64,000 nucleotides of DNA from an uncultured Allomuricauda sp. (GCF_947501165.1 NZ_CANMUU010000002.1:372001-436000), one strand, 5' to 3'. Positions 25,274 to 35,076 are shown, counted from the first letter of the stretch. A program made the numbers and translations. The notes: a model not told the origin generated them from the letters alone.

Positions 25274-27181
25274 ATGAAGTACAAAGAATTTTACTCAAAA
25301 AGTATTCAAAACCCGGAAGAGTTTTGGAAAGAACAAGCCCAAACATTAGCCTGGAATCGTTTCCCTACAGAAATATTAAAAAATGCCCCAAATGGAGGTA
25401 ATCAATGGTTTGCAGACGGCGAATTGAACATGAGTTATTTATGCATTGATAGGCATATTGAAGCTGGTTTTGGAAATCAAGTGGCTATTTATTACGACTC
25501 TCCGGTAACCGGTATAAAAGCCGGAATTACCTATATGCAGCTTAGGGATGAGGTGTCAAAACTAGCTGGAGGATTAAAAAGACTTGGTCTGGAGAAAGGT
25601 GATACGGCCATTATCTACATGCCCATGATACCGCAAGCCGTTTATGCCATGCTCGCCTGTGCCCGTTTGGGCGTAATCCATTCGGTAGTTTTTGGAGGAT
25701 TTGCACCTCATGAGTTGGCAATCCGAATAGATGATTGTAAGCCCAAAGTCATTATCACGGCATCAAATGGAATTGAAATAGAAAAGATTATTCCTTACAA
25801 ACCCTTTGTGGATGAAGCCATAGCCTTGGCAAAGCACAAAACTGAACGTGTAGTTATTTTCGATAGAAAGTTGGGGGTTCACATTCCTGAAATGGATTAT
25901 GATGTGGATTACGATACTTTAGTGAATGAATCTGAACCTGCTGAACCTGTTCAAGTAGAAGCTTCACATCCGCTCTATATTTTATATACTTCTGGAACCA
26001 CAGGAACTCCTAAAGGAATTGTAAGGGATACTGGTGGATATGCCACTGCGCTAAAAGCATCGATGAAATATGTATATGGCGTTGAAGAAGGAGATGTGTA
26101 TTGGGCAGCCAGTGATGTAGGTTGGGTAGTTGGGCATAGCTATATTGTATATGCTCCGCTTCTGAACCGGAACAGCTCCGTGCTCTTTGAAGGGAAACCA
26201 ATCAAAACTCCAGATGCATCAACCTTTTGGAGGGTGATTTCCGAATATAAGGTCAAGGTAATGTTTACGGCACCTACAGCTATTCGAGCCATTAAAAAAG
26301 AAGACCCTGAGGGGCTGTTACTCAAAAAGTATGATTTGAGTTGTTTACAGTATCAATTTTTGGCAGGGGAACGATGTGACGTAGCAACTTTGAAGTGGAC
26401 CCAAGATAAACTAGGAATACCCGTTATTGACCATTGGTGGCAGACAGAATCCGGTTGGCCTATGTTGGCGAATATGGTAGGAGTTGAACTTCAATCGGTT
26501 AAACCAGGCTCTGCTGGATTCCCCGTTCACGGCTACAACATACAAATTATGGGAGAGGATGGTAACCCCTGTGAACCTAATGAAGAAGGGTATGTTTTGG
26601 TAAAATTACCATTGCCCCCAGGCTGTTTGTTGGATGTATGGCAGAATACCCAACGATTTGTTTCAGGTTATCTCGAAAAATTCCCCGGATATTATTTTTC
26701 TGGTGATGGAGGATATAAAGATGAAGATGGATATGTATTTATCACCGGGAGGGTAGATGATATCATTAACGTGGCCGGCCATCGGCTTTCAACGGCTGAA
26801 ATGGAAGAAATTGTCGCATCGCATCCTGCAGTTGCGGAATGTGCTGTTTTTGGAATACATTGTGATCTAAAAGGGCAAAGACCCTTAGGTCTGGCAGTCC
26901 TCAAATCCGGAACGGAGATTACCCCACAGAATTTGGAAAAAGAAGTAATTCACAATGTACGCCGAGATATTGGAGCAGTAGCTTCCTTTAAGGAATTATT
27001 GGTGGTGAACCGATTACCTAAAACACGTTCGGGAAAAATCTTGAGGAAATTGCTTCGAAATATTGCCGATAAATCAGAGTATCCTATACCATCTACTATT
27101 GATGACGTGGCCATCATTGATGAAATTAAACGAGCATACAGTTCTAGAAATATTGGAAAACCTAAAAAACAAACCTTATGA
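25274..27181 (+). CDS. prpE: Propionate--CoA ligase (PrpE/ACSS3-type AMP-forming synthetase)
   Basis: 635 residues. The ACAS N-terminal region (YSKSIQNPEEFWKEQAQTLAW) is followed by the AMP-binding core with P-loop YTSGTTGTPKG, then IVRDTGGYATALKASM, which is characteristic of propionyl-CoA synthetases rather than Acs, and DHWWQTESGWP. The C-terminal catalytic Lys588 lies in RLPKTRSGKILRK and is the usual site of inhibitory acylation. It activates propionate (and less well acetate) to the CoA ester with ATP going to AMP. It starts seven bases after the response regulator and overlaps acs by four bases. Confidence 0.88.
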   Translation: MKYKEFYSKSIQNPEEFWKEQAQTLAWNRFPTEILKNAPNGGNQWFADGELNMSYLCIDRHIEAGFGNQVAIYYDSPVTGIKAGITYMQLRDEVSKLAGGLKRLGLEKGDTAIIYMPMIPQAVYAMLACARLGVIHSVVFGGFAPHELAIRIDDCKPKVIITASNGIEIEKIIPYKPFVDEAIALAKHKTERVVIFDRKLGVHIPEMDYDVDYDTLVNESEPAEPVQVEASHPLYILYTSGTTGTPKGIVRDTGGYATALKASMKYVYGVEEGDVYWAASDVGWVVGHSYIVYAPLLNRNSSVLFEGKPIKTPDASTFWRVISEYKVKVMFTAPTAIRAIKKEDPEGLLLKKYDLSCLQYQFLAGERCDVATLKWTQDKLGIPVIDHWWQTESGWPMLANMVGVELQSVKPGSAGFPVHGYNIQIMGEDGNPCEPNEEGYVLVKLPLPPGCLLDVWQNTQRFVSGYLEKFPGYYFSGDGGYKDEDGYVFITGRVDDIINVAGHRLSTAEMEEIVASHPAVAECAVFGIHCDLKGQRPLGLAVLKSGTEITPQNLEKEVIHNVRRDIGAVASFKELLVVNRLPKTRSGKILRKLLRNIADKSEYPIPSTIDDVAIIDEIKRAYSSRNIGKPKKQTL

Positions 27182-29085
27182 GTAATTATCACATAAAACA
27201 TCTTGAAGAATACTTTCAAGTGTACCGAAAATCCGTTCGTGACCCGGAAAATTTTTGGGAAGAGGTCGCCGAAGAACATTTTGTATGGAGAAAAAAATGG
27301 GACAAGGTCTTGGAATGGGATTTCAGCAAACCCGAAGTTACTTGGTTTCGAGGAGCTAAGTTGAATATTACCGAAAACTGCATCGACAGGCACTTGCGTA
27401 TTCGTGGGGAAAAAACGGCCATTCTTTTTGAACCGAACGACCCAAAAGAGGAAGCAGAACATATTACCTATAAAGACCTTCATGGTCGTGTATGTAGAAT
27501 GGCCAATGTGCTCAATGAAAAAGGAATCAAAAAAGGGGACAGGGTTGTTATTTATCTTCCTATGATTCCTGAACTGGCAGTTTCTGTATTGGCATGTGCA
27601 AGAATAGGTGCTATTCACTCGGTGGTGTTTGCTGGCTTTTCTTCAACTGCACTATCAACCAGGATAAATGATTGTGGAGCGAAAATGGTTATTACATCTG
27701 ATGGTTCGTATCGTGGTAAAAAGACCATTGATTTAAAAGGAATTGTAGATGAAGCTTTGAATGATTGCCCCGATGTAGAAACGGTTTTGGTCGCGAAACG
27801 TATAGATTCCAAAATCGATATGAAATCTGGGCGCGACGAATGGTTGGCACCACTATTGGAAAGTGCCTATGGTGACTATCCGCCTGAAGTAATGGATGCA
27901 GAAGACCCTTTGTTCATTTTATATACATCGGGTTCCACAGGAAAACCGAAAGGAATGATGCATACCACTGGGGGATATATGATTTACACGGCCTATACCT
28001 TCAAAAATGTTTTCCAATATAGAGAGCAGGATGTGTATTGGTGTACGGCAGATATTGGGTGGATTACGGGACATTCATACATCATTTATGGACCACTGGC
28101 CAATGGAGCAACAACAGTTATGTTTGAAGGGGTTCCTTCTTATCCCGATTTTGGACGTTTTTGGGAGATTGTTCAAAAACATAAAATAACCCAATTTTAT
28201 ACGGCACCAACGGCCATTAGGGCTTTAGCTAAAGAAAATTTGGACTTTATCAAAAAATACGATTTATCTAGCTTAAAGGTATTAGGCACTGTTGGAGAAC
28301 CCATTAACGAGGAAGCATGGCACTGGTACAATGACCATGTAGGGGAGAAGCAGTGTCCTATAGTGGATACTTGGTGGCAAACCGAAACTGGTGGAATTTT
28401 GATTTCACCCGTTCCGTTTTCTACACCCACAAAACCTACCTATGCTACTTTGCCTTTACCGGGTATACAGCCAGCTCTTATGGATGAGCAGGGTAAGGAA
28501 ATAAAGGGTAACCCAGCAGACGGAAGACTTTGCATTAAATTTCCTTGGCCTTCCATGGCACGTTCCATATGGGGCAATCATCAAAGATATAAGGATACCT
28601 ATTTCTCTGCTTTTGATAATATGTATTTCACGGGAGATGGTGCCTTGCGGGATGAGGTAGGATATTACAGGATTACGGGTCGAGTAGATGATGTGATCAT
28701 AGTATCGGGTCATAATTTGGGTACGGCCCCAATTGAAGATGCCATCAACGAACATCCTGCAGTTGCTGAATCTGCAATTGTTGGATTCCCTCATGACGTC
28801 AAGGGCAATGCACTTTACGGGTATGTTACTTTGAAAGAAACTGGTGAATCCCGAGATAGAGATAATCTACGTAAAGAGATAAATCAAGTAATCACAGAAC
28901 ATATTGGTCCTATTGCCAAATTGGACAAGATTCAATTTACTTCAGGTCTTCCGAAAACGCGAAGTGGTAAGATAATGCGACGTATACTGCGAAAGATTGC
29001 TTCCAAGGATACCGGAAATCTAGGGGACACTTCTACTTTATTGAATCCAGAGGTAGTGGAGGAAATAATGAACGAAGCTCTTTAA
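27178..29085 (+). CDS. acs: Acetate--CoA ligase
   Basis: 635 residues, standard Acs. P-loop YTSGSTGKPKGMMHTTGGY, the acetate-pocket region WCTADIGWITGHSYIIYGPL, TVGEPINEEAWHWY, DTWWQTETGG (the Trp that limits the pocket to acetate), ITGRVDDVI, and catalytic Lys598 in GLPKTRSGKIMRR. Forms acetyl-CoA from acetate. The ATGA overlap with prpE ties the two, so both acids are activated from one transcript that also carries the sensor genes. Its stop overlaps the convergent exonuclease gene by four bases. Confidence 0.96.
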   Translation: MSNYHIKHLEEYFQVYRKSVRDPENFWEEVAEEHFVWRKKWDKVLEWDFSKPEVTWFRGAKLNITENCIDRHLRIRGEKTAILFEPNDPKEEAEHITYKDLHGRVCRMANVLNEKGIKKGDRVVIYLPMIPELAVSVLACARIGAIHSVVFAGFSSTALSTRINDCGAKMVITSDGSYRGKKTIDLKGIVDEALNDCPDVETVLVAKRIDSKIDMKSGRDEWLAPLLESAYGDYPPEVMDAEDPLFILYTSGSTGKPKGMMHTTGGYMIYTAYTFKNVFQYREQDVYWCTADIGWITGHSYIIYGPLANGATTVMFEGVPSYPDFGRFWEIVQKHKITQFYTAPTAIRALAKENLDFIKKYDLSSLKVLGTVGEPINEEAWHWYNDHVGEKQCPIVDTWWQTETGGILISPVPFSTPTKPTYATLPLPGIQPALMDEQGKEIKGNPADGRLCIKFPWPSMARSIWGNHQRYKDTYFSAFDNMYFTGDGALRDEVGYYRITGRVDDVIIVSGHNLGTAPIEDAINEHPAVAESAIVGFPHDVKGNALYGYVTLKETGESRDRDNLRKEINQVITEHIGPIAKLDKIQFTSGLPKTRSGKIMRRILRKIASKDTGNLGDTSTLLNPEVVEEIMNEAL

Positions 29086-29753
29086 AAGGTTTTCCAGAAT
29101 TCCCAAAACCTGTCTTTTTTGAGTAGCTTTTCAAGAGAGACAGGTTTTAATTTATCCAAAATACGTAAGAAGGCAATGGCTGTAATATAAGCGTCACCAA
29201 GCGCTGTATGTCGGTCCGTTTTTGAAATATTGAATTCTTCGCAAAGCACATCTAAGCTGTAATGTCCATCCGTTTTTCGTTTTACTCTGGGCAAACTTCT
29301 ATTGAACAGTACTGCGGTATCCAAACTTTTGTTTAGTAACTTGGACATACCATGGCGAATGAGAGCTTCATTAATCATACCGATATCAAAGCCTACATGA
29401 TGTGCTACTATCACCGCATTGTTTTCAAGAAGTTTTAATAAAATCTTTAACCCTTCTAACTCTTGAATCCGTTTTACTTTTCCTTTTTTTAAGATTCCAT
29501 GAATTTCAACAGTTTTTTCGTCAAATGTGGTCTGTTCCAAAAAAACTTCAAAGGCATCTTTTGCCAAGATGGAGCTGTTTTGCAATCGGAGAGCACCAAT
29601 ACTCAACATACGGTCTTTTTTGAGACTAAAACCTGTGGTTTCCGTGTCCAAAACCACAAAAGAGACATCCGCTATGTTCTGAGGAATCTCTTCTTTGAAA
29701 GATGCCTCATAGTTTTTCCAGAATTCAGGTAAGTGCTCTTTTTTTACTCCCAT
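29082..29753 (-). CDS. DEDDh 3'-5' exonuclease (DnaQ/epsilon-like)
   Basis: 223 residues. The Exo I motif is FVVLDTETTGF (Asp36, Glu38), Exo II is IVAHHVGFDIGM and Exo III is DRHTALGDAYITAIAF (His and Asp), so all DEDDh ligands are present. It resembles the polymerase III epsilon fold but lacks the polymerase-binding tail. It lies eight bases after the cNMP/CBS/DUF294 gene, on the same strand and convergent with acs. This exonuclease-DUF294 pair is also found beside SSF/acetate genes in Proteobacteria, so the association is conserved. Its real substrate (DNA, RNA or a nucleotide signal) is unknown. Confidence 0.88.
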   Translation of the reverse strand: MGVKKEHLPEFWKNYEASFKEEIPQNIADVSFVVLDTETTGFSLKKDRMLSIGALRLQNSSILAKDAFEVFLEQTTFDEKTVEIHGILKKGKVKRIQELEGLKILLKLLENNAVIVAHHVGFDIGMINEALIRHGMSKLLNKSLDTAVLFNRSLPRVKRKTDGHYSLDVLCEEFNISKTDRHTALGDAYITAIAFLRILDKLKPVSLEKLLKKDRFWEFWKTF

Positions 29754-29761
29754 TAATTGTG

Positions 29762-31678
29762 CTATCGTATTCTTGAAACCATAAAGCGAACATTCAGTAC
29801 TTCTTGAATCTGTTTGATGGTTTTAAAGGTGCGTTTCAACTTCATTTTTTCTTCTTTGTTCAATTGTTCTAAATTGATGTATCTACCAGAATCATTGTTG
29901 GCCAACCCTTGTTTGGTCCTAAAACGAAGCAAAGCTTTAGTTGCGTAACTGCAGGCTAAGAACAACTCTTTGTTATTAGATTCCAGTTCTGCCATTTTTT
30001 CATAACGTTCCCAAGTATTGCTGATGTCTGGAATATTTCGAGATAATATAAGTACACGGGCGGCATCTACCAAAGGCATCAATGCCCTTAACTTGAGGTC
30101 AAAAAAATCTTTGTGAACGCCATCCTGCTCTACCAAGAATTCTCTGAAGAACCCTGAAGGAGAAGGATTCATGAGTGCTCCACTTGCAAGATGGGTAAGG
30201 AAAATAGGATACTGTTCTACGGTATCGAAAATATAATGGGATAATTTGGAAACCAATTTCTTATCTCCGTAAACACGATTGTAATCAAAGAAAATGGAAG
30301 AGAGCAGTACTTCGTCCGGCCCAGGGTTGGTAATCCATTTGGAGGTCATTTTTTTAAAACCAGATAGACTGTTGCACCATTTTGGGTTAGACCCCATCAT
30401 ATCGGCTGGGCAGTACTCATAACCAATAGTATTGAGTCCCACGGTAATAAATCTGGCCAATTTTAGAAAATAGTCCCTAGTTTTATCAAACTTGGAATCA
30501 GGTACATCCTCAAAAAGTAAGGCATTATCCTGATCTGTATGCAATAGTTGCTCGCTTCGTCCTTGACTTCCCATGGCCAACCATGCAAATTTCACCGGTG
30601 GGCCTGAATCCATTTGTTCGAGGGATAGTTCCACAACCCTTTTGATACATGCGTCATTCAGTTCAGATATAATTTTGGAAGTCAAAGTGAGAGGGATATT
30701 CTGCTCTAAGTATCCTCTCAGCAAGTTCATTACTCCATTACGAAGAGGTTTAATCTCTTCGGCTTTATTGGTTCTTTTAATTGCTTTTACCAATACGGCG
30801 GGATTATTTCCCAATGATAGCATGATGTCATGTTTGGATAAAATTCCAACGGCTTTGCTGTGTACCGTACCATCTTCTGTTAAAACTAAGTGACTGATAT
30901 TGCTCTTCATCATGGCCATTTGAGCCTGCGTTATTGTCAACTTAGTGGGATAGGTGATTACTGGAGAAGACATGATGCTTTTTGCTTTAGCAGAAATAGA
31001 ATGTTCTCCTGTGGCAATTTTGTTTCTTAGATCCTTATCGGTAATAATACCTATAGGCAACCCCTCTTTTTCAATAAGCATGGCACCAATTCCTTTTGAG
31101 GTCATTTTTTCTGCAATCGACTTAACCGAAGTCTGTTCAGTTGCTGAAACGATATTTCCAGAAAAATCCACAAGTTGAAGATCAAGTAGGGGAGTGTTGT
31201 TTTTGGAATTGGACTGTAATGCATCTCCCAATAATTGACCTCTGTTGGTTTTATCGTATGGGTTTCTAGTATTGGAAGCAAAGCTTTCTACCAAGAAATC
31301 TGCTACCCTTCGATTTTCTTTGATGTAAGGTCTGAATTTTTCTATCGGAATGGCATAGAGTATGGTTTCTTCCTCGCTCTTAGCGGTCAATCTGTAATTC
31401 TCATGAGCCATTAATGGCCTAAGGCCAAAAATATCCCCCTCGTCACAAATATCAAGTACAGTTTTCTCTTCTTTGTCCCAGAGCGCAATGGCCCCTTTGT
31501 GTACCACATAAAACTGATGGTGTGCAGACTCACCCACGTTAAAAACAAAGCTATTTTTTTCCTTGTATATGATAGTAACCTCTTCGGATAGGGTATCAAG
31601 TTGTTTCTTCATCAAATTGGAAAATGGAGGAAAGGTTTTTAGAAAATCCGCAATACGTTCAGAAATAGTGTTCTTCAT
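29762..31678 (-). CDS. cNMP-binding / CBS-pair / DUF294 nucleotidyltransferase-like protein
   Basis: 638 residues in four parts: a cyclic-nucleotide-binding domain (about 15-130, HHQFYVVHKGAIALWDKEEKTVLDICDEGDIFGLRPLM), two CBS domains (about 170-300, MTSKGIGAMLIEKEGLPIGIITDKDLRNKI and a second copy), a DUF294 nucleotidyltransferase fold (MGSQGRSEQLLHTDQDNALLFED, about 370-395) and the DUF294 C-terminal helices. The GSxGR...TDQD pattern is that of GlnD-like nucleotidyltransferases. It may read adenine nucleotides through the CBS pair and modify a protein or RNA; no target is known. It is co-directional with the exonuclease and next to acs, whose reaction makes AMP. Confidence 0.88.
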   Translation of the reverse strand: MKNTISERIADFLKTFPPFSNLMKKQLDTLSEEVTIIYKEKNSFVFNVGESAHHQFYVVHKGAIALWDKEEKTVLDICDEGDIFGLRPLMAHENYRLTAKSEEETILYAIPIEKFRPYIKENRRVADFLVESFASNTRNPYDKTNRGQLLGDALQSNSKNNTPLLDLQLVDFSGNIVSATEQTSVKSIAEKMTSKGIGAMLIEKEGLPIGIITDKDLRNKIATGEHSISAKAKSIMSSPVITYPTKLTITQAQMAMMKSNISHLVLTEDGTVHSKAVGILSKHDIMLSLGNNPAVLVKAIKRTNKAEEIKPLRNGVMNLLRGYLEQNIPLTLTSKIISELNDACIKRVVELSLEQMDSGPPVKFAWLAMGSQGRSEQLLHTDQDNALLFEDVPDSKFDKTRDYFLKLARFITVGLNTIGYEYCPADMMGSNPKWCNSLSGFKKMTSKWITNPGPDEVLLSSIFFDYNRVYGDKKLVSKLSHYIFDTVEQYPIFLTHLASGALMNPSPSGFFREFLVEQDGVHKDFFDLKLRALMPLVDAARVLILSRNIPDISNTWERYEKMAELESNNKELFLACSYATKALLRFRTKQGLANNDSGRYINLEQLNKEEKMKLKRTFKTIKQIQEVLNVRFMVSRIR

Positions 31679-31795
31679 ACCTATAAAGGTAATTCTATTG
31701 ACAATATCTTAGGAATTTTTAAAACCTTGAATTGAGATATACCATTATCTTAGCGACCCGCTTTAACTCTAGTACGTATTTTCAATTTGTATTGA

Positions 31796-33568
31796 ATGAA
31801 CAACCCAAATTCTTTTTATGAGGAGCAGTTGGAAAAGCTGCAAGCCACACTTGCAAAACAGAAACAAGAGTTGACTTGGATTAGTCTAATGCGCTTAGCA
31901 GCTTTTGTGGCAACTTGTGCATTGTTATATCTTTTTTATGGGCAAACACTATGGATGTGGACTTCATTTGTTTTTGGCGCAGGATTGTTTCTCTTCTTGC
32001 TACGGTGGCATGCCAATAAGCGAACCGTATTCGAACTCAATAGAGAGCTGAAAAAAATCAATGAGGAAGAGATAAAGATTTTAAAAGGCGATTATCTAGA
32101 ACGCTATGATGGTAAAAACCTCGAAGAACCAGCTCACTTTTTTAGTTCGGATATAGACATGTTTGGCAGAGGCTCCTTCTTTCAGTATTTGAACCGAACC
32201 GGTCTAAAAGAGGGAACTACTCACTTGTGTAAAACGCTTTTATCCAATTCCATTGACGATATTCAAAAGAAACAAAAAGCCGTTGAAGAATTATCTAAAA
32301 TGCCGGAGTGGCTTCAGCGATATACGGCCTTGGCTAGACTAACCAAAACTGAACTGACATCAGAATCCATAACAAAGTGGGTACAAAACTGCGTTCCATT
32401 CATTTCGGATAAAATGAAAAGGGTACCAGCGGTATTTGGACTCATTTCTGTAATTCTTTTTTCTCTTTCAGTTTTTGAAATATTGAATTGGTGGTTTTTG
32501 GGAATATGGTTCTTGCTGGGACTGGTGATTACAGGTTTTTTTCTAAAACGAAATAATGCACTTAATGTAAAAACAAGTAAGGTAAAGGATACCATTGAGC
32601 AATATTCCCTTTTGTTGAACGAAATTGAAAACCAAAAATTTAGTTCAGAATTACTTCAAAAAGAAAAAAAAGAAATTGAATCCCAACAAGAAAAAGCCTC
32701 GTTGATTTTCAAACGTTTGTCCAATGCCATGGATAGATTCGATAATCGAAACAATGTGCTGGTAGCCCTTTTGGGAAATGGTTTTTTTCTATGGGATTTG
32801 CAATCTGGTTATCAAATTGAGCAATGGATACTACAGTATAGCGATTTGGTAGAGCAGTGGTTTAGCACCATAGCATTTTTTGATGCCTATAATTCTTTTG
32901 GTGTATTTGCTTTTAATCATCCTGAATTTAGTTATCCTGTTATTACAAAGGATTCCAATTACTTGATTGAAGCTAAATCCTTGGGGCATCCCTTGATTGC
33001 CAGTGAAAAACGAATCAACAGTGATTTACAGCTTGGCAAAAAAGACTTTTTCGTGGTCACAGGTGCAAATATGGCTGGGAAAAGCACCTTTTTACGAACT
33101 GCTTCTTTATATATCCTCATGTCAAATTTGGGATTACCGGTTTGTGCAAAAGAAAGTGCCTATTTCCCGATTAAGCTGATTACCAGTATGCGTACAACGG
33201 ATTCTTTGGCAGACCAAAGTTCTTATTTCTTCTCAGAACTTACGCGACTCCAGTTTATTATGGAGCAATTGGAAGAAGAGACCTATTTGGTGGTATTGGA
33301 CGAAATTCTAAAGGGGACCAATAGTGTGGATAAGGCCCTAGGTTCTAAAAAACTGATTGAACAATTGGTTGAAAAAGGTGTGCCAGGAATCATAGCCACC
33401 CACGATTTAAGCCTATGTGAAATTGCGGATAATTTGGAAGTGGTCAGAAACTACTTTTTTGAAACTGAAATTAAAGATGACGAATTGCATTTTGACTACC
33501 AATTGAAAGCAGGGGTTTGCAAGAATATGAATGCTTCTTTTTTGTTGAAGAAAATGAGAATCATTTAG
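31796..33568 (+). CDS. Membrane-anchored MutS-like ATPase
   Basis: 590 residues. Two hydrophobic helices near the N-terminus (about 29-48 and 51-70) and a second pair at about 204-248 bracket a soluble segment. The C-terminal third is a MutS ATPase: Walker A GANMAGKST (423-431), the MutS motif RTTDSLADQSSYFFSELTRL, Walker B VVLDEILKGTNS and the His switch IIATHDLSLCEIA. The mismatch-recognition domain of MutS and the Smr domain of MutS2 are absent. This is a Bacteroidota-specific type whose role is not established. A place in membrane-linked DNA transactions or a non-DNA role are both possible. Confidence 0.85.
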   Translation: MNNPNSFYEEQLEKLQATLAKQKQELTWISLMRLAAFVATCALLYLFYGQTLWMWTSFVFGAGLFLFLLRWHANKRTVFELNRELKKINEEEIKILKGDYLERYDGKNLEEPAHFFSSDIDMFGRGSFFQYLNRTGLKEGTTHLCKTLLSNSIDDIQKKQKAVEELSKMPEWLQRYTALARLTKTELTSESITKWVQNCVPFISDKMKRVPAVFGLISVILFSLSVFEILNWWFLGIWFLLGLVITGFFLKRNNALNVKTSKVKDTIEQYSLLLNEIENQKFSSELLQKEKKEIESQQEKASLIFKRLSNAMDRFDNRNNVLVALLGNGFFLWDLQSGYQIEQWILQYSDLVEQWFSTIAFFDAYNSFGVFAFNHPEFSYPVITKDSNYLIEAKSLGHPLIASEKRINSDLQLGKKDFFVVTGANMAGKSTFLRTASLYILMSNLGLPVCAKESAYFPIKLITSMRTTDSLADQSSYFFSELTRLQFIMEQLEEETYLVVLDEILKGTNSVDKALGSKKLIEQLVEKGVPGIIATHDLSLCEIADNLEVVRNYFFETEIKDDELHFDYQLKAGVCKNMNASFLLKKMRII

Positions 33569-33599
33569 ACAAAAGATTTATTCTCGGATTCGTAGAACG

Positions 33600-34676
33600 T
33601 TATTCAGCTATCTCTCTATGGAGGAAGTTTTTTAGAGAATCTAAAAAGTACTCAGGTTTGAAACTGGAATAAAGGTCTTGTGCTTCTTTCTTCCATTCCT
33701 TTTTCTCGGTTTTTTGAAAAAGTTCAGGAGCAAAATCCATTAAATGCACCGCTTCGTGCTTAGTATCCTCATAGAAGGTGTGCCATCCTTCTTTGGAAAT
33801 CCAAGGAGAATGGATGCTGAAAGTGGGTATTTGCGCAGCTTTAGCCATATTTACAGCCCCACCTTCATTACTTACAAGGCCCTCGCATTTGGATAATAAA
33901 GCTAAAAAAACTCTTAAGTCTTCTGTATACAAGTTCTCATTGATTTTAGATACTGTTTGCTCTTGACAAAAGGAAATTAACTTTTCTACCTCGACCTTTT
34001 GGCTGGGTATGAAATTAAATAGAAGTATTAAATCCGGTCTATTTGATACTATACTATCGAGTACTTTAGCCATGTATTCTAGCGGGTAGGTTTTTGCTGG
34101 CTCACTGCCCAAAACCCCTATCATCAGCATCTTTTCGCTTTCTCGAATTCCATTTTTTTTCAAAAAACGGGTCATATGTGCCTCTTCTGCTTCTGAGATG
34201 TAAATTCTTGGTCTAGCTCTCGGTTTTTTTATTTCGCTAACTACAGGTTCAACCAATAACAACCTATGGTCCAGAGCTAAACCTAAACCATAAGGCAATT
34301 GTTTACTACGGTCAATTGGGTGAGAGTATACCAATTTGGAATACCACTTTTGATATGAAACTCGAATATTAGCTCGCGAAGATGCAGTAATCAACATACT
34401 CTCAATCTTACCGTAAGCATCTATAACTACATCATATTGATTTCTATGGATTTTTTTCAAAAAACTGTAAAATCCTTTAATTTTTTTTCGGTCTTGGGAA
34501 GAAAATAAAAGAATTTCATCAATGTAAGGATTGTTTTTTATTACATCTTCAAACCCTTCATTTACTAAAAAATGAATGGTTACGTCTTTATAAAACTCCT
34601 TAATATGTCTAGCAATAATGGAGCTAACCAGAACATCACCCAACATTTTTTGCTGTATCACAAGGGCTTTCATCAC
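33600..34676 (-). CDS. Glycosyltransferase family 9 (heptosyltransferase-like)
   Basis: 358 residues. The N-terminus MKALVIQQKMLGDVLVSSIIARHIKEFY is the GT9 opening with the GD catalytic Asp region; SEKMLMIGVLGSEPAKTYPLEYMAKVLD is the nucleotide-sugar loop and GLVSNEGGAVNMAKAAQIPTFSIHSPW the C-terminal donor site (usually NDSGxxHxA; here SNEGGAVNMA). It would transfer a heptose or related sugar to lipopolysaccharide core on the cytoplasmic face. Single gene, convergent with the MutS-like gene. Confidence 0.85.
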   Translation of the reverse strand: MMKALVIQQKMLGDVLVSSIIARHIKEFYKDVTIHFLVNEGFEDVIKNNPYIDEILLFSSQDRKKIKGFYSFLKKIHRNQYDVVIDAYGKIESMLITASSRANIRVSYQKWYSKLVYSHPIDRSKQLPYGLGLALDHRLLLVEPVVSEIKKPRARPRIYISEAEEAHMTRFLKKNGIRESEKMLMIGVLGSEPAKTYPLEYMAKVLDSIVSNRPDLILLFNFIPSQKVEVEKLISFCQEQTVSKINENLYTEDLRVFLALLSKCEGLVSNEGGAVNMAKAAQIPTFSIHSPWISKEGWHTFYEDTKHEAVHLMDFAPELFQKTEKKEWKKEAQDLYSSFKPEYFLDSLKNFLHREIAE

Positions 34677-35043
34677 AAAATAATTTCAAATATAAAATCT
34701 TCGAAGTTTAGAATTCAAATTCAATTAATAAAGTGAAATCTGCTTTTCTTTCGCAAGGTATGGATAAAGCACCTTTATCTTCAGAATACCCTTTCTAATT
34801 CTTTTTCTTTTGCAATATCAAAAACTAGTTTATGTATCCTTAAGCGAGCTTTTTTGTTCCGTTTGGTAACGGGGTTTTAGGTTCACAGGGATTTAATTGT
34901 TTATCACTATGCAGTAAAAGAGAACAGTATCTTTCTTAAAAAGCAGTACTAGTGTTTATTAAAAATAGTTTCGGGTAATTTTAGATGATGACTCATAAGT
35001 TTGAGAGTTGTTTATTCTCGTTTTACTTATGTTGTTCCCAAAC
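34677..35043. other. Gene-free spacer upstream of glycosyltransferase
   Basis: This 367-base stretch has no convincing coding frame and no repeat that I recognise. It presumably contains the promoter of the glycosyltransferase gene at 34676. The right-hand part of the same spacer holds the tRNA-like pseudogene and its terminator, listed separately. Confidence 0.5.
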
Positions 35044-35068
35044 AAAAAACCCAAGACTAAAATCTTGG
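35044..35068 (-). terminator. Terminator of the tRNA-like unit
   Basis: On the minus strand, CCAAGA (35068-35063), a six-base loop, TCTTGGG and then TTTTTT (35049-35044). It stands directly after the 3' end of the tRNA-like pseudogene, as the hairpin at 37404-37445 does after the intact tRNA. Confidence 0.6.
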
Positions 35069-35076
35069 ACTTTTTG

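Noticed and set aside
26950..27618. Minus-strand frame of 222 codons opposite the prpE/acs junction
   Set aside because: Shadow of two well-conserved synthetase genes; rich in Phe and Cys as expected for an antisense frame.
31796..33568. Naming the gene mutS or mutS2
   Set aside because: It lacks the mismatch-recognition, connector and Smr domains and has membrane helices.
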